DNA of 44,355 bases from assembly GCF_000813125.1 (NCBI RefSeq), contig NZ_BASE01000081.1:1-44355 (forward strand). Reading direction: 5' to 3'. A model generated the notes under the pieces. That model ran no database searches. It was not told where the DNA came from and worked only from the letters and a program-made list of their open reading frames with translations. This DNA is from Mesobacillus selenatarsenatis SF-1 (GTDB lineage Bacteria > Bacillota > Bacilli > Bacillales > Cytobacillaceae). Below are positions 22,326 through 31,802 of this stretch, in pieces (position 1 is the first letter of the stretch; every line of letters starts with the position of its first letter). The position numbers and the translations under genes were made by a program.

Positions 22326-23282
22326 ATGAAAAAAATATTATTGTTGATAATGGCCGCAGCCATGATCCTGGTAGGCTGCGGTACTGAGGCACAACCTGAA
22401 AAGAATGCAGGCGAAAAAACCGCGCAGGAGCAAAAGTCGGGTTTCCCGGTCACTGTAACAGATGCGCTTGATGAAGAAGTTGTCATTGAAGAAAAGCCAG
22501 AAAAGATCATTTCCCTGATTCCGAGCAACACGGAGATTATATACGCACTTGACAGCGGTGATGCGATTGTCGGCGTCACAGATTTCGACAATTACCCAGA
22601 GGAAGCAATGTCGAAGGAAAAAATCGGCGGGATGGAATTCAATATAGAGAAAATAATTTCTCTGAAGCCAGACCTCGTTCTTGCTCCTGGATCAACAGTG
22701 GACACTGTAAAAGAAGGTCTTCAGCAATTGAAGGACGCAGGAATTGATGTTGTTGTTGTGAACGATGCGCAGTCATTTGAAGAAGTGTATCAATCAATCG
22801 AAATGATTGGCCAGGCAATTGGCGAGCAGGAAAAGGCAGATGAACTTATTGAAAATATGAAAAACAGTTTTGCGGAACTGAAGAAGAAAGCAGAGGCAAT
22901 TAAACCAGAAGAGCAGAAGTCAGTATTTGTCGAGGTCTCTCCTGCACCGGAAATCTACACAGCAGGCAAAAATACTTTCATTAATGAGATGCTGGAGTTG
23001 ATTGGCGCCAAGAATGCTGCCGGCGATATGGATGGCTGGCTAAAGGTTGACCCAGAAGCAATCGTCGAGCGTAATCCCGATGTTATTGTGACAACCTATG
23101 GTTACTACACAGAAAAGCCGATCGAGCAGGTTCTTGCGCGGCAAGGCTGGAATAATGTAAAAGCGGTCAAGGACCAGCAGGTATTCGATGTCCACTCTGA
23201 CCTCGTAACCCGTTCTGGCCCAAGGCTCGCTGAAGGAGCAGAGGAGCTTGCAAAAGCCATTTATCCGGACGTTTTTAAATAA
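22326..23282 (+). CDS. btuF: Cobalamin ABC transporter substrate-binding lipoprotein
   Basis: The 318-residue protein has a lipoprotein signal with lipobox ILVGCG (C18). A Thr/Ala/Glu-rich linker and a two-lobed periplasmic-binding fold of the BtuF/FhuD class follow, with IISLIPSNTEIIYALD near 58-73 and a long helix linking the lobes. It captures corrinoids outside the membrane and delivers them to BtuC. Identity as a B12 rather than siderophore binder rests on the cobalamin riboswitch and the CbiZ fusion downstream. GGAGG lies 9 bases before the ATG. B. subtilis has the equivalent yvrC. Confidence 0.9.
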   Translation: MKKILLLIMAAAMILVGCGTEAQPEKNAGEKTAQEQKSGFPVTVTDALDEEVVIEEKPEKIISLIPSNTEIIYALDSGDAIVGVTDFDNYPEEAMSKEKIGGMEFNIEKIISLKPDLVLAPGSTVDTVKEGLQQLKDAGIDVVVVNDAQSFEEVYQSIEMIGQAIGEQEKADELIENMKNSFAELKKKAEAIKPEEQKSVFVEVSPAPEIYTAGKNTFINEMLELIGAKNAAGDMDGWLKVDPEAIVERNPDVIVTTYGYYTEKPIEQVLARQGWNNVKAVKDQQVFDVHSDLVTRSGPRLAEGAEELAKAIYPDVFK

Positions 23283-24309
23283 TAAAGGATTAGCATATAT
23301 CATTTCGACAGCATTTTTGATCATTTCAATGCTGTTGGGCATATCGATCGGAACGGTTTCCATCCCTGTACCCGCTATTATTGAAATTATTGGTGCTGAG
23401 ATTTTCCGCTTTCAGGGACAGGGAATCGATTCGATGCATGAAAGCATAGTTATGGATATCAGGCTGCCGCGCGTTTTGCTGGCAGGACTCGTCGGTGCGT
23501 CCCTGGCAATTGCCGGTGCGGCGTTCCAGGGACTGCTCCGTAACCCACTGGCTGACCCATATACACTGGGGATTTCTTCAGGGGCCTCAATCGGCGCAGT
23601 CATCACGTTGTTTTTTGGAATCTCATTGCCGTTAGTTGGGGCATTCACCTTGCCGGTGCTGAGCATTTTGTTCGCATTCGCAACCGTGCTGTTTGTTCTA
23701 TTTTTTGCCCGGAGAGTCGACAGGCTGCTCAGGGTTGAGACGATTATATTGACTGGAATCATTTTAAGTTCATTTCTTGGATCATTCATTTCATTGATGA
23801 TCGCCCTATCTGGCGAGGAACTGCGGCAAATCATTGGCTGGCTGCTTGGCAGTGTCTCGATGCGCGGATGGGAATACATCAAAATTATTTTCCCTTTCTT
23901 TATTATTGGTTTGGTGATTTTACTAGCAAATACCAGGGAGTTAAATGCAATGTCCTTCGGTGAGGAACGGGCGCAGCACCTTGGTGTCAATGTCGAACGC
24001 CGCAAGCTGCTGATTTTATTGTCTGGGTCTCTTTTAACAGGTTCAGCGGTCGCGGTATCAGGGACAATCGGCTTTGTCGGCCTCGTCATCCCGCATCTGA
24101 CAAGGACCGTCTGGGGACCGGATCATCGACATTTGCTGCCGCTATCCGTTTTGATTGGCAGCGGCTTCCTGATTCTTGCCGACCTTGTATCGAGGACAAT
24201 TATCGCGCCATCAGAATTACCGATCGGCGTGATCACAGCCTTGATCGGAGCTCCGATTTTTGCATTGATTTTAATGAGAAATCGTAAGGAAAGAAGTGCT
24301 GGCCAATGA
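23248..24309 (+). CDS. btuC: Cobalamin ABC transporter permease
   Basis: The 353-residue FecCD-family permease has about ten helices. Visible family features are RLPRVLLAGLVGASLAIAGA near 70-89, FQGLLRNPLADPYTLGISSGA (cytoplasmic coupling loop, 90-110) and GFVGLVIPHLTRTVWGPDHR (near 270-290). It forms the transmembrane channel for corrinoid import. The start is uncertain: TTG 23248 overlaps btuF by 35 bases and has GAGGAG almost adjacent. The next in-frame starts (TTG/ATG near 23318-23330) would cut the first helix, so the longer form is given. The stop overlaps btuD by 4 bases. Confidence 0.9.
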   Translation: MQKPFIRTFLNNKGLAYIISTAFLIISMLLGISIGTVSIPVPAIIEIIGAEIFRFQGQGIDSMHESIVMDIRLPRVLLAGLVGASLAIAGAAFQGLLRNPLADPYTLGISSGASIGAVITLFFGISLPLVGAFTLPVLSILFAFATVLFVLFFARRVDRLLRVETIILTGIILSSFLGSFISLMIALSGEELRQIIGWLLGSVSMRGWEYIKIIFPFFIIGLVILLANTRELNAMSFGEERAQHLGVNVERRKLLILLSGSLLTGSAVAVSGTIGFVGLVIPHLTRTVWGPDHRHLLPLSVLIGSGFLILADLVSRTIIAPSELPIGVITALIGAPIFALILMRNRKERSAGQ

Positions 24310-25748
24310 TTACAGTGAAGAATTTGACAGGCGGATATGCAGGCGGAGAGGTGTTGAAGGGAATCTCCTTTGAGGTTTGCGAGGGGGAGTTATTTGGAAT
24401 CCTTGGCCCCAATGGCAGCGGAAAAACAACGCTTTTAAAAATGATCAGCGGAGCTCTGAATTTCAGAGAAGGTTCTATCGACGTGGAAGGGCGTCCGTTG
24501 ACACAATACTCGCCAAAGCAGCTTGCAAGGATGATGGCTGTCCTGCCTCAGCACGGTGAACAGGCCTTTCCTTATTCGGTAAAAGAAACCGTTTCACTCG
24601 GGCGCTATGCACACCAGAAAGGCTGGTTCAATAGCTGGCATGATGAGGATGAACAGATTGTCCAGAAGGTGATGGAACAGACAGGGATAACTCGCCTTCA
24701 GGATAAATCGATCGTGGAATTGTCCGGCGGTGAAAAACAGCGGGTATTTCTCGCGCAGGCGCTGGCTCAGCAGCCCAGGATCCTCTTGCTTGATGAGCCG
24801 ACGAACCACCTTGACCTCAGTTTCCAAAAGGAACTGCTCGACCTACTGAAAAAGTGGGCAGCGGAAGAGGAATTGACGGTTGTCTCGATTTTTCATGACT
24901 TGAATCTGGCTTCATTATATTGTGACAGGCTGCTGTTGATGGAAAATGGTGAAGTTTTGATAGTTGACACTCCTGCAGAGGTATTAAAGGAAGAAAGAAT
25001 TAAAAAAGTCTATAAAACTCAGATCAAAAACCATCCGCACCCGGAAATTGCCAAGCCGCAATTGCTGCTGGTTCCCGAAGCGGACGGCGGTCATGATGCT
25101 GATTTTAAAATAGATGCCAGATTTCTTGATGTAGGACAGGACAGGATTGTCCTGCAGTCACCGATGAACTTGAGGACGATGTCTTCCGGAATCACCGGTG
25201 CCGGGATTGGCTGGCATAGTTCGTTCGTGCACAGAGTTGTACCGATGGAATATGACTGCAGCGACCATAAGGCGGAAATGGCTGAGTATTTGCAGGAGAA
25301 TGGCTTCCTGCCAAGCGAGACGGTTGGGATGATGACAGCTGTTCCTGCAGAGACAGCATCATACCAGCTGTTTGAGGATGGCGACCTTTCCATTTTTATC
25401 ATTGTCTCTGCCGGGAATACTCATCGTGACAGACCGCGGAATATCAATACATGGCTATTCATTAATGGCAAGATTTCCGAGGAGGCTTTTATCCAGAGCG
25501 CAATGACTGCGGCAGAAGCGAAAATAAGCGTTTTGAATGAGCTTGAGGGAAGCGGGGCTGGAAGCGCTGGACAGTCAGCTGGCATTTCGACAGACAGCAT
25601 ATGCATCGCCGCAATCCAGCAGGGGGAGTCGATTGCTTATGCCGGCACTGCCACCCCGCTCGGCAAGCTGATCAGTGAAGGAATTTATACTTGCACGAAG
25701 GAAGCGATATTGAAGTATAGATCCAGTAAAGCAGCATTCAAGCATTAA
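24306..25748 (+). CDS. btuD: Cobalamin ABC transporter ATPase fused to CbiZ-type adenosylcobinamide amidohydrolase
   Basis: The 480-residue fusion has a complete ABC ATPase (1-245): Walker A GPNGSGKT (34-41), signature LSGGE (139-143), Walker B ILLLDE (159-164) and H197. A short linker leads to a CbiZ-like domain (about 270-475) with MSSGITGAGIGWHSSFVHRVV and VGMMTAVPAE. CbiZ removes the aminopropanol side chain of adenosylcobinamide to give cobyric acid, so imported incomplete corrinoids can be salvaged. B. subtilis YvrA has the same arrangement. Its ATG overlaps the btuC stop. A Gly/Ser/Ala-rich insertion near 413-426 (GSGAGSAGQSAG) looks like a flexible loop. Confidence 0.92.
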   Translation: MITVKNLTGGYAGGEVLKGISFEVCEGELFGILGPNGSGKTTLLKMISGALNFREGSIDVEGRPLTQYSPKQLARMMAVLPQHGEQAFPYSVKETVSLGRYAHQKGWFNSWHDEDEQIVQKVMEQTGITRLQDKSIVELSGGEKQRVFLAQALAQQPRILLLDEPTNHLDLSFQKELLDLLKKWAAEEELTVVSIFHDLNLASLYCDRLLLMENGEVLIVDTPAEVLKEERIKKVYKTQIKNHPHPEIAKPQLLLVPEADGGHDADFKIDARFLDVGQDRIVLQSPMNLRTMSSGITGAGIGWHSSFVHRVVPMEYDCSDHKAEMAEYLQENGFLPSETVGMMTAVPAETASYQLFEDGDLSIFIIVSAGNTHRDRPRNINTWLFINGKISEEAFIQSAMTAAEAKISVLNELEGSGAGSAGQSAGISTDSICIAAIQQGESIAYAGTATPLGKLISEGIYTCTKEAILKYRSSKAAFKH

Positions 25749-25800
25749 ATGAAGGAATTACATCGTTTAGTCTCGAATTCTTGTTTAAGAGGTGATGATG

Positions 25801-26184
25801 ATGGAATTGAAAATGGGGTATGTCATTTTATATGTCGCTGATTTGGAAAAAACAAAGCATTTTTACGGTGAGTTGCTTGGCCTGAAACTTCGTAATGAAT
25901 TTGGCACCTATATTGAGTACGAAACCGGTAACACGGTGCTGTCGATGAACACACGAGAAAGCGGCCGCGAGATTACAAACCTGCCGATTCCAGATGAAGT
26001 CAGGAATGAGCAAACCTTTGAGCTCGGATTCGTAACAGAGGATGTTGCAGGCACAGTGGAAAAACTGCGTTCAGCAGGTGTCCCGATCCTGCTCGAGCCA
26101 ACAGAGAAACCATGGGGCCAGGTTGTTGCCTACGCAGCTGATCCAGATGGGCACTACATAGAAATCTGTACTCCGATTGGGTAA
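25801..26184 (+). CDS. VOC-family (glyoxalase/dioxygenase-like) protein
   Basis: The 127-residue protein is a single vicinal-oxygen-chelate module made of two beta-alpha-beta-beta-beta units. The first is MGYVILYVADLEKTKHFYGELLGL; the second is LGFVTEDVAGTVEKLRSAGVPILLEPTEKPWG followed by ADPDGHYIEIC. Late Glu (YIEI) and His (DGHY) fit metal ligands, but the first-strand ligand is not obvious. Members include glyoxalase I, fosfomycin-resistance enzymes and dioxygenases, so the activity is open. Four start codons stand in tandem; ATG 25801 gives the best spacing (8) from AAGAGG. It is 52 bases after btuD and ends at a strong terminator. Confidence 0.82.
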   Translation: MELKMGYVILYVADLEKTKHFYGELLGLKLRNEFGTYIEYETGNTVLSMNTRESGREITNLPIPDEVRNEQTFELGFVTEDVAGTVEKLRSAGVPILLEPTEKPWGQVVAYAADPDGHYIEICTPIG

Positions 26185-26185
26185 A

Positions 26186-26226
26186 ACAAAGTCCTGCAGC
26201 TTATTGAGCTTGCAGGACTTTGTTTG
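26186..26226 (+). terminator. Terminator of the VOC gene (possibly of btuFCD-VOC)
   Basis: A 13-bp perfect stem (ACAAAGTCCTGCA with its complement) around 12 bases; the T content after it is modest (TTTGTAATTG). Confidence 0.75.
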
Positions 26227-26255
26227 TAATTGATCTCTTTATGCCGGGAAGAAAC

Positions 26256-26482
26256 TGAAACCCCAGAAAAGGTTCCATGTAAGCCTTAAATGAGGTAGGA
26301 ATCGCTGAAAAGGTCCTATAGAAAGATTCTATATGCCCAAAGGAGGTTAAAACCCTCGAAAAGGTCCTATAGAAAAGCTCTATAAGCCCGAATGAGGTTT
26401 CAACTGCCGAAAAGGTCTTATAGAAAGATTCTATGAGCCCAAAAGAGGTTTCAAGCACCGAAAAGGTTCCATAGAAGCTCTT
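26256..26482. repeat. 51-bp repeat array (hairpin family A), about 4.5 copies
   Basis: GAAAAGGTCC-TATAGAA starts copies at 26307, 26358, 26409 and 26460; a copy lacking about 10 bases starts at 26266. The first full copy has TATAGAA-AGA-TTCTATA, a perfect hairpin. The consensus GTCCnATAGAAnnnTTCTAT then GCCnAA is shared with the array at 11968. It lies between two convergent genes and fills most of that 336-base gap. Confidence 0.92.
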
Positions 26483-26520
26483 TCTCCTGTACACAATCCT
26501 GGGTCAAGCTCAAAACATAA

Positions 26521-27798
26521 CTAAGCTGCTTCCTTCACCGGTTTCTTCGCAAGTAGTGAGGCTATCATCCCCAACACTGGAAGCACAATGGACATCAGCA
26601 GAATTTCTTCATACCCGCCGAAATAATCGTAGGCGAGCCCGAATGGCAATGGCCCCAACGCTGAACCAAGCACGGTGACGGTCATCGCCGAACCTTTGAT
26701 ACTGCCAAGCGATTTTCGTCCGAAGAAGCTCGGCCAGACGTAGTTCAAGGTAATCCTTTCAAATCCGCCGCTGATTCCCCATAATACCCCGAATGCAATC
26801 GCGATGGCTGTTTGATCAGCTGCCAGCAGCACGAGTATGAAAATGATCTCCCCTGTAAAAATCCCTGCGAGCACGTATTGCACTTTTACGCGGTCAAGTA
26901 ATGGTCCTGCAATCAGAGTTACCGGAAAACCGATTAAAGCCATCAAACTTAACACAAGTGCGGCAATCGCAGGAGAAATCCCGTTTGTTTTAAAAATAGA
27001 GATTAGGTGGAAAGTCAGCCCAGTGTTGACGAGGGACGGAATTCCGACACAAAACAGCAACAGCCAGTAGGCTCGTGTTTTAACTGCCTCCTGGACCGTC
27101 CAATTCACCTCTTCAAAAGGCTTGATTGTTCTGTTAGGATCAGCAGGATCGTTTGCCCAATCAGGCTTCACTCCATCAGGATATTCGCCGATATCCTCCG
27201 GTTTGTTTCTAATTAAAAAATAGGCCAGCGGAACAAAAACGACGAGAAGCAGGACTCCCCATACCTTCCAAGAAAAACTCCAGCCCCACGTCGCAACAAG
27301 CCAGGCATTTAATGGCGGTAGTGCAGCTGAGCTGGCAAATCCGCCGATGGCCATCAGGCTCATCGCCTTCCCTCGTTTTGTGATGAACCATTGTGGGACT
27401 AAGGTGTTTGGTATCAGGCTCATCGATCCCTGGCCTAGGACCCTTATCAGGAAAAAGCCGATGAACAGCATCGCGGTGTTAACGACCATACTGTTCCAGA
27501 AGCTGGCCAGCGCCAGCCCGATGCCAACAATAACTGACATTTTTCTTTGTCCCCATTTATCAACGAAGCGGCCGACAAAGAACATGCAAATCCCGGCAGC
27601 GAGGGTCGCAAGTGAATAGACCGCCGATACATGCGAGCGGCTCCAGCCGAAATCTTTTATGTAAGAGTCAATAAAGACGGATACCGAGTACGTTTGTCCT
27701 GGTCCTGAAAAAAACACACCCATTCCAGCGATGAAAACGATGACCCAGCCGTAGTAGAAATTCGTCTTAAATGGTGCTGAAGAACCTGATGTATTCAT
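26521..27798 (-). CDS. MFS transporter, monocarboxylate/oxalate-formate (OFA-like) type
   Basis: The 425-residue protein has twelve helices in two six-helix bundles with a cytoplasmic loop (about 205-245). It begins with FYYGWVIVFIAGMGVFFSGPGQTYSVSVF. The MFS loop motif after helix 2 reads GRFVDKWGQRK, and the helix 4-5 region RVLGQGSMSLIPNTLVPQWF matches monocarboxylate and oxalate/formate transporters. The substrate is probably an organic acid. ATG 27798 is chosen because GGGAGG lies 7 bases upstream. It is convergent with the VOC gene, separated by the 51-bp repeat array; no plus-strand type terminator of its own is obvious. Confidence 0.85.
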   Translation of the reverse strand: MNTSGSSAPFKTNFYYGWVIVFIAGMGVFFSGPGQTYSVSVFIDSYIKDFGWSRSHVSAVYSLATLAAGICMFFVGRFVDKWGQRKMSVIVGIGLALASFWNSMVVNTAMLFIGFFLIRVLGQGSMSLIPNTLVPQWFITKRGKAMSLMAIGGFASSAALPPLNAWLVATWGWSFSWKVWGVLLLVVFVPLAYFLIRNKPEDIGEYPDGVKPDWANDPADPNRTIKPFEEVNWTVQEAVKTRAYWLLLFCVGIPSLVNTGLTFHLISIFKTNGISPAIAALVLSLMALIGFPVTLIAGPLLDRVKVQYVLAGIFTGEIIFILVLLAADQTAIAIAFGVLWGISGGFERITLNYVWPSFFGRKSLGSIKGSAMTVTVLGSALGPLPFGLAYDYFGGYEEILLMSIVLPVLGMIASLLAKKPVKEAA

Positions 27799-27967
27799 GT
27801 GAAAACCTCCCAAACCATCATAACAAAATTATGCTTTTAAAAGCTTACAAGACGCAGGGCAGAAATAGTGACTTTACATTATAAGGTTTCTATTGTACCT
27901 ATATGAAAAACGTAGATATCAATCGATATCTGGAGAAAAACATGAAATACAGCGCTTACAATGCTGG

Positions 27968-27995
27968 TTGCTCATTTTGATAAATATGTTATGAT
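27968..27995 (+). promoter_or_regulatory. Sigma-A-type promoter of the SulP gene
   Basis: TTGCTC, 16 bases, TATGAT. A transcript start near 28002 excludes the upstream in-frame ATG at 27961 and supports the TTG start at 28066. Confidence 0.55.
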
Positions 27996-28065
27996 AAATC
28001 CTGTTTTTATCGGACCCGGCTTGCTTGAGAGTAGGAAGCCACAAAAACTATTAAGGGGTGTTTAC

Positions 28066-29538
28066 TTGAATACTAATACAATTAAAGAACAATGGTTTGG
28101 CAACGTCAAAGGAGATATCCTTGCAGGAATCGTCGTTGCGCTTGCTTTGATTCCTGAAGCAATCGCCTTTTCGATTATTGCTGGTGTTGACCCAATGGTA
28201 GGACTTTACGCATCATTCGCTATTGCTGTGACAATCGCGATTGTCGGCGGCCGTCCTGGCATGATTTCAGCAGCGACCGGTGCGATGGCGCTGCTGATGG
28301 TGACGCTTGTTGCTGATCATGGTTTGCAATATTTAATGGCAGCTACGATTTTGACAGGTCTCCTGCAGATTCTGTTTGGTGTGTTTAAATTAGCGAGGTT
28401 CATGAAGTTCATTCCGCGTTCCGTTATGATTGGCTTCGTTAACGCACTTGCAATTTTGATTTTCATGGCACAGCTTGAGCAGTTTGTAGACGCAACATGG
28501 GTAATGTATGCAATGGTAGCAGGCGCGCTTGCGATCATTTATCTCTTCCCGCGTATTACTAAGGCTGTTCCGTCCCCGCTTGTGGCGATTATCGTCATTA
28601 CGGTGTTAGCACTTATGACAAAGAGTGATGTAAGAACAGTTGGCGATATGGGGAATCTGACTTCAGCATTGCCAACATTTTTGATTCCAAATGTACCTTT
28701 TAACCTTGAAACGTTAAAAATTATTTTCCCTTACTCATTGGCTTTGGCGATTGTCGGCTTGCTTGAATCATTGCTGACCGCTTCGATCGTCGATGATATG
28801 ACTGATACTTCTAGTGATAAAAACAAAGAAAGCCGCGGCCAGGGTATTGCGAATATCGTTGCTGGATTATTCGGCGGTATGGCAGGCTGCGCAATGATTG
28901 GACAGTCTGTAATTAACGTTAAATCTGGCGGCCGAGGCAGATTGTCTGCTCTTGTCGCAGGTACTTTCTTGATGTTCCTGATTATTGTTTTAGGTAATAT
29001 TGTTGTCCAAATCCCAATGGCTGCCCTGGTTGGGGTCATGATCATGGTATCGATTGGAACATTTGATTGGTCATCAATCAAAGGCATGGCAAAGACTCCT
29101 GTTACAGATTCAATTGTCATGGTTGTCACAACGGTAACAACAGTTTTCACCCATGACCTATCAAAAGGTGTATTTGCCGGAATCATCTTGAGCGCGATTT
29201 TCTTCGTAGCGAAAATCTCCAAGGTTAAAATCACATCAACATTCGATGTAGCAATGAGTCGCCGTACGTATTTTGTAACTGGACAAGTATTCTTCGCTTC
29301 AGTAACGGATTTGGTTGAATCCTTCGATTTGAAAGAATCAGCCAAAGAAGTCGTAATCGACCTGACACATGCCCATGTTTGGGATGACTCAGCCGTTGCG
29401 GCAATTGATAAAATCGTCATTAAATTAAGAGAGAATGGAACATTGGTCCGCTTGCACGGCCTGAATGAACCAAGTTCACACTTGATTGACAAGCTAGCCG
29501 TCCACAAACAGGAAGGTGCCAAGCTGTCCGGACATTAA
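28066..29538 (+). CDS. SulP-family anion transporter with STAS domain
   Basis: The 490-residue protein has the SLC26/SulP membrane domain: [36 protein letters not shown] (first two helices, about 13-50), then [16 protein letters not shown], the anion-site region. A C-terminal STAS domain (about 405-485) has [20 protein letters not shown]. Substrates of the family include sulfate, bicarbonate and dicarboxylates; the co-directional universal stress gene downstream is a common pairing but does not fix the substrate. The TTG start has AAGGGG 7 bases before it. A hairpin terminator separates it from the stress gene. Confidence 0.88.
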   Translation: MNTNTIKEQWFGNVKGDILAGIVVALALIPEAIAFSIIAGVDPMVGLYASFAIAVTIAIVGGRPGMISAATGAMALLMVTLVADHGLQYLMAATILTGLLQILFGVFKLARFMKFIPRSVMIGFVNALAILIFMAQLEQFVDATWVMYAMVAGALAIIYLFPRITKAVPSPLVAIIVITVLALMTKSDVRTVGDMGNLTSALPTFLIPNVPFNLETLKIIFPYSLALAIVGLLESLLTASIVDDMTDTSSDKNKESRGQGIANIVAGLFGGMAGCAMIGQSVINVKSGGRGRLSALVAGTFLMFLIIVLGNIVVQIPMAALVGVMIMVSIGTFDWSSIKGMAKTPVTDSIVMVVTTVTTVFTHDLSKGVFAGIILSAIFFVAKISKVKITSTFDVAMSRRTYFVTGQVFFASVTDLVESFDLKESAKEVVIDLTHAHVWDDSAVAAIDKIVIKLRENGTLVRLHGLNEPSSHLIDKLAVHKQEGAKLSGH

Positions 29539-29557
29539 AACGTAAAATATATTTTGG

Positions 29558-29592
29558 GAAAGCACGTTGACGAATCAGCGTGCTTTCTTTAT
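29558..29592 (+). terminator. Terminator after the SulP gene
   Basis: GAAAGCACG and CGTGCTTTC pair around 12 bases and are followed by TTTATAT. Confidence 0.75.
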
Positions 29593-29629
29593 ATAATTAG
29601 ATAATGGAAATAAATGTAGGGGGAATTTG

Positions 29630-30049
29630 ATGTTTAAGAGGATCTTGTTAGCTTCTGATGGTTCTGACCATTCAGTGCGCGCGGCAAAAAAAGCAGTAGA
29701 ATTAGCGAAGCTTACCGGCGATAGTGAAATAACAGTAGTTTATGTTGTCGATGGACAGACATCCAAGGAAGATGTCCTTCACAATACAGACCGAACAGTG
29801 GTCGAAGAGAAAAGAAAAATCAGGCTCCAACCGGTTACAAACATGCTTGAAGAGGCAAGCTTGAACTTCAGGTATGAAAAATTGCTCGGTGAACCAGGAC
29901 CGTCAATTGTCGACTATGCCAACAAAAATCAATTTGATGTCGTCGTCCTCGGAAGCCGGGGGTTGAATGGCCTGCAGGAAATGGTTCTTGGCAGCGTCAG
30001 CCATAAAGTCGCTAAGCGAGTAAAAGCACCTGTTCTAATTGTAAAATAA
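29630..30049 (+). CDS. Universal stress protein (UspA family)
   Basis: The 139-residue protein is a single Usp domain. It has the N-terminal strand FKRILLASDGS with D10 and the nucleotide loop G108-S-R-G111, nine residues, then G121-S122, so it belongs to the ATP-binding branch. It probably dimerises and regulates partner proteins under stress. Following the SulP transporter suggests it may act on that transporter, as seen for similar gene pairs; this is inference. ATG 29630 is preferred over the preceding TTG; GGGGG lies 6 bases upstream. Confidence 0.88.
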   Translation: MFKRILLASDGSDHSVRAAKKAVELAKLTGDSEITVVYVVDGQTSKEDVLHNTDRTVVEEKRKIRLQPVTNMLEEASLNFRYEKLLGEPGPSIVDYANKNQFDVVVLGSRGLNGLQEMVLGSVSHKVAKRVKAPVLIVK

Positions 30050-30075
30050 GATAGCTAACTATAAGTCGTATAATC

Positions 30076-30113
30076 AGCAGTCAGATCATTTCAATGATTT
30101 GACTGCTTTTTTT
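30076..30113 (+). terminator. Terminator of the universal stress gene
   Basis: AGCAGTCA and TGACTGCT form the outer stem, ATCATT and AATGAT the inner one, with a seven-T run. Confidence 0.88.
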
Positions 30114-30208
30114 CGGCTGATTACTTCGGAAAGCAGTATAATTTGCCTGTAAAAAATGTTTAAAGATAAAATTTGAGTGGAACTATTGGTTAAATCCTGG
30201 CGCGGGAA

Positions 30209-30325
30209 ATTTTTTATAGCGAAATTTTAAATTTTATAGCGAAAATTTATTTTTATAGCGAAAATCCAGATATTATAGCGAAAAAATACTTATTATAGCG
30301 AAAATCCAAATATAATAGCGAATTG
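30209..30325. repeat. 20-bp repeat array, six copies
   Basis: TATAGCGAA or a close variant starts at 30215, 30235, 30254, 30274, 30294 and 30315, a period of 19-21. The consensus is TATAGCGAAAATCCAAATAT. It stands in the 598-base gap between the stress gene and ddl. In the rest of that gap (30326-30647) I see only A/T-rich leader DNA, a 9-mer TTATTCACA at 30397 and the ddl ribosome site. Confidence 0.92.
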
Positions 30326-30647
30326 GAAATAAATCTCGATTTTTCCCAGTTTAAAAACCGGGCGCTCAGCCAGGCATTATTTTTTAACAGACTCACTTAT
30401 TCACAGAATTATAAATTAATTCATATGGTAAATTAGGCGCTGAAATTGGGTTGATTGCCTATAGAAGGCTTTTGAAAGAGAAATTATTCAGCAGATGCCA
30501 ACTTTTAACTCCAAGCAGGTTTCATGCTGTTAAAACAGGAAATAGTATAGCTGGAGAGCAAATATTAAATATTTATAACAATTCCTTAATTAAAAAATAA
30601 AGTGGTAAAATAATAAACGGATTGAATTTTATTGGAGGTCTATTTTT

Positions 30648-31730
30648 ATGAAGACAAGAATCGGGCTGCTGTACGGCGGCAAATCGGCTGAACATAAAGT
30701 ATCGATGCAGACAGCATTGGCTGTGACGAAGGCATTGGATTTTGAAAAATTCGAGATTTATCCTATATACATAACGGAGGAGGGAGAGTGGGTCAAGGGT
30801 CCTCAGCTGGGTGCTCCTGCAGAGAATGTAAAGGCACTTGAGTTTTCCGATAACTCGAACCTGCCTACTCCTTCATTTACACCGGCATTATTCCAGGCGG
30901 GCGGTGCAGAATCCGGGAAGACTCTTGATGTCATCTTCCCATTGCTTCACGGACCGAACGGCGAGGATGGAACAGTACAAGGCTTGCTTGAATTATTGAA
31001 CCTCCCATATGTCGGCAATGGCGTTCTTGCCTCAGCAGCAGGCATGGATAAAATCGTCATGAAAAATGTGTTCGCACAGGCGGGCCTACCTCAGGTTGAC
31101 TATGTGTCCGCGCTTAGAACCGAATGGGAAAAGGACAGTGAAAAAGTTTACGCCCAAGTAGAAGAAAGACTTGGCTACCCTTGCTTTGTAAAGCCTGCAA
31201 ATCTTGGATCCAGCGTAGGAATCAGCAAGGCTTCCAACAAGCAGGAGCTTGAGGAAGCGTTCAAAGAGGCCTTCCAATTCGACCGTAAAATTATCATTGA
31301 ACAGGGTGTCGTCGCACGTGAGATCGAAATCGGCGTACTGGGCAACGATGAACCAGAATGCTCGGTAGTTGGCGAGATCGTCCCTAAGAAGGATTTCTAT
31401 GATTACAAAGCGAAGTATGAAGATGGCGATACAGCAATGATCATCCCTGCTGAAATCACAGATCAGCAATATGCTGATCTAAAAGAAATGGCAATTACTG
31501 CTTTCAAGGCACTGGATTGTTCAGGTCTCGTCCGTGCAGATTTCTTCCTCACAAAGGATGGCCAGCTGCTGATCAATGAAGTTAATACAATGCCTGGCTT
31601 CACGCCATTCAGCATGTTTCCGCTATTGTGGAAGCATACCGGCGTAGAATATCCGCAGTTAATCGAAAAGCTGGTGAACCTTGGAATACAGCGCCACGCT
31701 GAAAAACAGAAGATCAAGTATACTTTCTAA
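30648..31730 (+). CDS. ddl: D-alanine--D-alanine ligase
   Basis: The 360-residue ATP-grasp enzyme joins two D-alanines using ATP, giving the dipeptide that MurF adds to the peptidoglycan precursor. Motifs in order: [18 protein letters not shown] (5-22, N-terminal signature), [23 protein letters not shown] (105-127), [13 protein letters not shown] (near 180-192), EIEIGVLGN and, at the end, [16 protein letters not shown] (near 322-337) with the Mg-binding Glu and Asn. GGAGG stands 10 bases before the ATG. It heads the conserved block with murF, as in B. subtilis. The leader is long and follows the 20-bp repeats. Confidence 0.95.
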   Translation: MKTRIGLLYGGKSAEHKVSMQTALAVTKALDFEKFEIYPIYITEEGEWVKGPQLGAPAENVKALEFSDNSNLPTPSFTPALFQAGGAESGKTLDVIFPLLHGPNGEDGTVQGLLELLNLPYVGNGVLASAAGMDKIVMKNVFAQAGLPQVDYVSALRTEWEKDSEKVYAQVEERLGYPCFVKPANLGSSVGISKASNKQELEEAFKEAFQFDRKIIIEQGVVAREIEIGVLGNDEPECSVVGEIVPKKDFYDYKAKYEDGDTAMIIPAEITDQQYADLKEMAITAFKALDCSGLVRADFFLTKDGQLLINEVNTMPGFTPFSMFPLLWKHTGVEYPQLIEKLVNLGIQRHAEKQKIKYTF

Positions 31731-31745
31731 AATATAAATCATCCA

Positions 31746-31783
31746 GGGAGACACGGCAGCCATAGGCATGGCCGTGTCCCTTT
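31746..31783 (+). terminator. Hairpin between ddl and murF
   Basis: ACACGGC pairs with GCCGTGT, extended by GGGA/TCCC with a bulge; the tail TTTATTTC is only partly T-rich. It probably attenuates rather than stops transcription into murF. Confidence 0.55.
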
Positions 31784-31802
31784 ATTTCGGGAGGATATTA
31801 GC

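Noticed and set aside
26201..26494. Minus-strand frame over the 51-bp array
   Set aside because: A repeat-derived frame with no ribosome site; 51 is also a multiple of three.
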